From assembly GCA_013399115.1 (NCBI GenBank), contig VXAA01005254.1:535887-599886 (forward strand): a DNA stretch of 64,000 nucleotides, in the 5' to 3' direction. The DNA comes from Anseranas semipalmata. Lineage: Eukaryota; Chordata; Aves; Anseriformes; Anseranatidae. Made by a program: the position numbers and the translations under genes. The notes beneath the pieces were generated by a model that worked only from the letters and a program-made list of their open reading frames with translations, did no database searches and was not told the DNA's origin. The stretch's first letter is position 1; every line of letters starts with the position of its first letter. This document shows positions 61,301 to 64,000 of the stretch, in pieces.

Positions 61301-62214
61301 ACTCATTGCTAAGTTCCTGCCTAATAAATCAGTTTGCCATTCCACATATTAGAAAAGAAGGTTATAAATGTATGTTTTTCTAAGTCTTTTTTCCATACTT
61401 TTTCTTATAACTGCACGCAAACCAATATGCAGCACACTACATTGCACAGCACCTCAGTGTAAAATTTCATGAGCATGAATTTTGTTGGTTGTACTTGCCT
61501 GGATATAAATGAATTTCCCCTAGCATAACTATGGAATAATATCCATCCAAGACCTTAGCTTATAGCCAATAACGTAATACCAATATACTGAAGTATTCAT
61601 GCTGATAATCTTTATTTCTCTAAAGAATGAAAGTAAGATATACCCTGTGATTGCATCCACATTATTGTTACTAAGGATATAATTATTTTGGTAAAAAGAA
61701 AAATCATGCTTTTAATTAACCTTGTTTTTACTGTGAAAATGTGTGTATAGGCCAAGCTTATAGATGAGCATATGTCCTTTGATACAACTAATTGAAAAAA
61801 GAGAGCTGTAACTGGCTAATAATAGTGGTAGCACTCACCACTCTATAGGATCTGATCTGTACGGTACATTAAATTGTTTTTCTGTTTCACATCATACAGA
61901 ATGGTGAGCAGAGATTAGTTTAGACACTTCAGTTATTTTGTCAATATGGCAATACCTATCCCAAAATCAGGACTCAGCCATGAGTATGTGTACCCTACAC
62001 CTTTTTGAATGTGTTCAGTTCAAAATCTGACAGCATTAAAAAGGCAGCTGATTATACTGGAATGGAAAGGAGGAAATTCTCCTGTTCTCTCATTTCTACA
62101 CATTTCCGAGTTTTATCCTTGGCTTTGTGGCTATGGCGCCATTAGTACTTGATACAATTGGAGCAGATCCGCACATGAAAGTTCAGAGCCTTTTCACATC
62201 TCCATTAGAATTGT
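58396..62214. other. Intergenic AT-rich DNA
   Basis: I see no exon, transposon or RNA gene here. The only structure is a 17-bp tandem duplication near 59.46 kb and scattered AT-rich runs. Open frames are all under 90 codons and unremarkable. Confidence 0.75.
59454..59487. repeat. 17-bp tandem duplication
   Basis: AGAACTCCGGCTTTCAA is followed directly by AGAACTCCAGCTTTCAA, differing at one base. Confidence 0.9.
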
Positions 62215-62622
62215 AGAATCACAGAATGGTTTGGGGTGGAAGGGCCCTTAAAGACCATGCAGTTCCACCCCCCCTGCCATGGGCAGGGATACCTTCCACT
62301 AGACCAGGTTGCCCAAAGCCCCATCCAGCCTGGCCTTGAACACTTCCAGGGATGGGGCATCCACAGCTCCTCTGGGCAACCTGTTCCAGAGCCTCACTAC
62401 ACTCATCATAAAGAACTTCCTCCTTATATCCAATCTGCATCTCCCCTCTTGCAGTTTAAAACCATTCCCCCTTGTCCTGTCACTACACTCCCTGACAAAG
62501 AGTCCCTCCCCAGCTTTCCTGTAGGCCGCCTTTAGGTACTGGAAGGCCGCTATAAGGTCTCCCCAGAGCCTTCTCTTCTCCAGGCTGAACAACCCCAACT
62601 CCGTCAGCCTGAGGTCCCTCAG
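62215..62622 (-). mobile_element. CR1 LINE 3'-end fragment, antisense, relatively young
   Basis: AGAATCACAGAATGGTTTGG starts the reverse-complemented CR1 tail. TGGAAGGGCCCTTAAAGACC, AGACCAGGTTGCCCAAAGCC, GCAACCTGTTCCAGAGCCTC, AAGAACTTCCTCCTTATATC and GAGTCCCTCCCCAGCTTTCC follow, ending CCTGAGGTCCCTCAG. At about 408 bases with few obvious differences from the family pattern, it is the longest and best preserved copy of its type here. Frames of ~99 codons on both strands are element-derived. Confidence 0.95.
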
Positions 62623-63640
62623 CCATTAGTCCAAATTTGAGGTTTCCTTGGATTGGATTTAATTTGGTCCCCTGGGCCGTAGGTTGTTTTTTGAAGGAAA
62701 ACTTTCACACCAGCCTGTGTTTCTTGATGGAGGGACTCTCTGCAATATCCTCTAGGAAGTGCCCTACTGTTGTGCCTGTTTCACACAAATGATGATGCCA
62801 CATTTCGTCACTGTGGCCCACCACCCTGCATCACTCATGTGGCTGTTCACCAGGTGTAACCGTTTGCTTGCAGAACAGAAGTGGAAGGTGTATTTGGTTG
62901 TCTCATTGCGTGACAGCAGGCCCTGCGTGACGACCCTCATGCCAAAGTTCCCAGCACCATCCCAATTAGGACTGCAAAATGCGGTGGCCTGTGATGCCTG
63001 CCCTGTGTGTCTCTGCAAGGACAAATGGATGCCTTTCCACCAAGTTTCTGCAGTGGTGGCGTTCAGCCCTCTGTCAGTGGTTGAGGTGGCCCTTCATGGA
63101 TGGAGGCCATGAAGATGCTGGGTGTCCAGGAGGGAGCAGGGTGGCACGGAGGGAATGTGATGCTTTGATTGCCCTTGATGCTTTTTCCTCCCGAGCCAAT
63201 AAAATGCAGAGGTTAAAAAGGAACAGACTCCCACAGGAATTTAATGCGTCCTTTCTTGCCAGTCCTCTTGGACCTGCCAGCATGAGGCTGGCAGTGTCCT
63301 GATACCTCCCTTTGGCTGCCAGGGAAATTTCCTGCCATCTCACAGCACAGGTTTACAAGCAGTGTTATTCCCTCACTGGATTTTCTGGGAGGCTGAGGGA
63401 GCAAAGGCTGCTATTGCTGATGATGGAAGACAAAAGACGATAAAGAAAATGGTGGTAACAGGGGCAAGGGACTTGGCTACAGGGAACAACAGAAGGTAGG
63501 GCCGGCCAGAAACTGAGAGGGATGCATTAGGAAGGAGATACAGCCGCAGCACAGATGCCGCAAGAAACACAATTCATGTTTGCCTTGCCCCTGCCACCAC
63601 CATTTTCTTTATTGTCCTTTGTGTTCTACCGTCACCCAGA
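62623..63640. other. Intergenic DNA before the right-hand promoter
   Basis: About 1 kb of intermediate GC content. It contains overlapping open frames of 86-117 codons on both strands (for example + 62759-63112) whose translations I do not recognise. They have no splice sites or repeats that identify them. They may be chance frames or remnants of an unidentified element. Confidence 0.5.
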
Positions 63641-63836
63641 ACGGGCGTTAAGGGCACGGCGCCAGCCCAGGGGGCGGGACGGGCTCTCGAGGCGCCTGCC
63701 AGGGCGGGCGCTCAGGGGCACGCGCGCGCCCCGCCCCCGCCGTTTCCGACCAGCCCGCTGATTGGCAGCGCCCCGCGCCAGCAGCACCGCCCCCCGCTTC
63801 CCCCACCGCCCGGCGGGAAAGCCGCCGCGCCTCAAC

Positions 63837-63846
63837 GCGCATGCGC
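63837..63846. promoter_or_regulatory. NRF1 site, perfect palindrome
   Basis: GCGCATGCGC is the ideal NRF1 motif. It is the first of three similar elements in the promoter. Confidence 0.6.
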
Positions 63847-63885
63847 CCACCACCTCCCCTCCCCCCCGCCGGAAGGAGACAAAAC

Positions 63886-63895
63886 GCGCACGCGC
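63886..63895. promoter_or_regulatory. NRF1-like site
   Basis: GCGCACGCGC differs from the palindrome by one base. Confidence 0.45.
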
Positions 63896-63915
63896 CTTCC
63901 CTTTTCCCCCTCCCC

Positions 63916-63925
63916 GCGCACGCGC
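63916..63925. promoter_or_regulatory. NRF1-like site
   Basis: GCGCACGCGC again, 30 bases after the previous copy. Confidence 0.45.
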
Positions 63926-64000
63926 GGCTTCGCTGCGGCCGTTCCCTCGCTACCGGGAAGCGGCGGCGGAGGGGGGGGCGTGGTCAGGAGGCGCGTCATC

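Larger units (their letters stand above)
63650..64000 (+). promoter_or_regulatory. TMEM30A: CpG-island promoter, probably TMEM30A
   Basis: The last 350 bases are extremely GC- and CpG-rich. Visible elements are GC boxes (GGGGCGGG at 63671; CCCGCCCCC at 63730), an inverted CCAAT box (ATTGG at 63761), an E2F-like GGCGGGAAA (63812), ETS motifs (CCGGAAG at 63869; CCGGGAAG at 63953), NRF1-type palindromes and a CRE-like CGTCA at the edge. There is no TATA box. This is typical of a housekeeping promoter. In vertebrates TMEM30A (flippase subunit CDC50A) lies next downstream of FILIP1 in the same orientation, so I assign it by synteny. No TMEM30A codons are in the window, so the gene name is inference. 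Confidence 0.7.

Noticed and set aside
63632..63853. Arg/Ala/Gly-rich frames in the right-hand CpG island
   Set aside because: They reflect extreme GC content; no known N-terminus, including TMEM30A's, is seen.

Overview
This is vertebrate nuclear DNA, most likely avian. It carries several CR1 LINE fragments with the (ATTCTGTG)n 3' ends typical of bird and reptile genomes. Introns are long and AT-rich, exons are few, and a CpG-island promoter lies at the right edge. There is no bacterial, plasmid or phage content, and nearly all open frames outside the exons listed here are chance frames or CR1 shadows.

The one protein-coding gene I can identify is FILIP1 (filamin A interacting protein 1), on the + strand. 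Four coding exons are present: 10802-10975, 12752-12930, 39337-42142 and 48288-48494. Their phases are compatible and the joined frame is open. Together they encode 1121 residues, about residues 93-1213 of a protein whose mammalian orthologue I recall as 1213 residues. The first ~92 residues must be encoded left of the window. Base 1 starts with GTAAGT, so the window may begin exactly at that upstream exon's splice donor. FILIP1 is a cytoplasmic coiled-coil protein that binds filamin A and promotes its degradation, limiting cell migration.

Layout: 1-10801 partial intron; 10976-12751 a 1.8 kb intron; 12931-39336 a 26 kb intron containing a CpG-rich block split by a 167-base assembly gap (31673-31839); 42143-48287 a 6.1 kb intron; 48495 to about 48990 a short 3' UTR with a poly(A) signal. 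Further right, 57186 to about 58395 looks like an alternative FILIP1 terminal exon: strong acceptor, the correct phase 0, a 24-residue tail, a long UTR-like stretch and AATAAA. At 63650-64000 there is a GC-rich promoter with GC boxes, an inverted CCAAT box, ETS and E2F motifs and three NRF1-type palindromes. From known vertebrate gene order (FILIP1 followed by TMEM30A in the same orientation) this is probably the TMEM30A promoter, though no TMEM30A coding sequence is inside the window.

The most interesting points are (1) a possible internal FILIP1 promoter and first exon hidden in the gap, marked by a consensus splice donor just after it; (2) the candidate second C-terminal exon; (3) a 14/14 CTCF core match at 56526-56539; (4) a diverged duplicated segment at 19.4 and 20.0 kb. 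I saw nothing that amounts to a new biological system.
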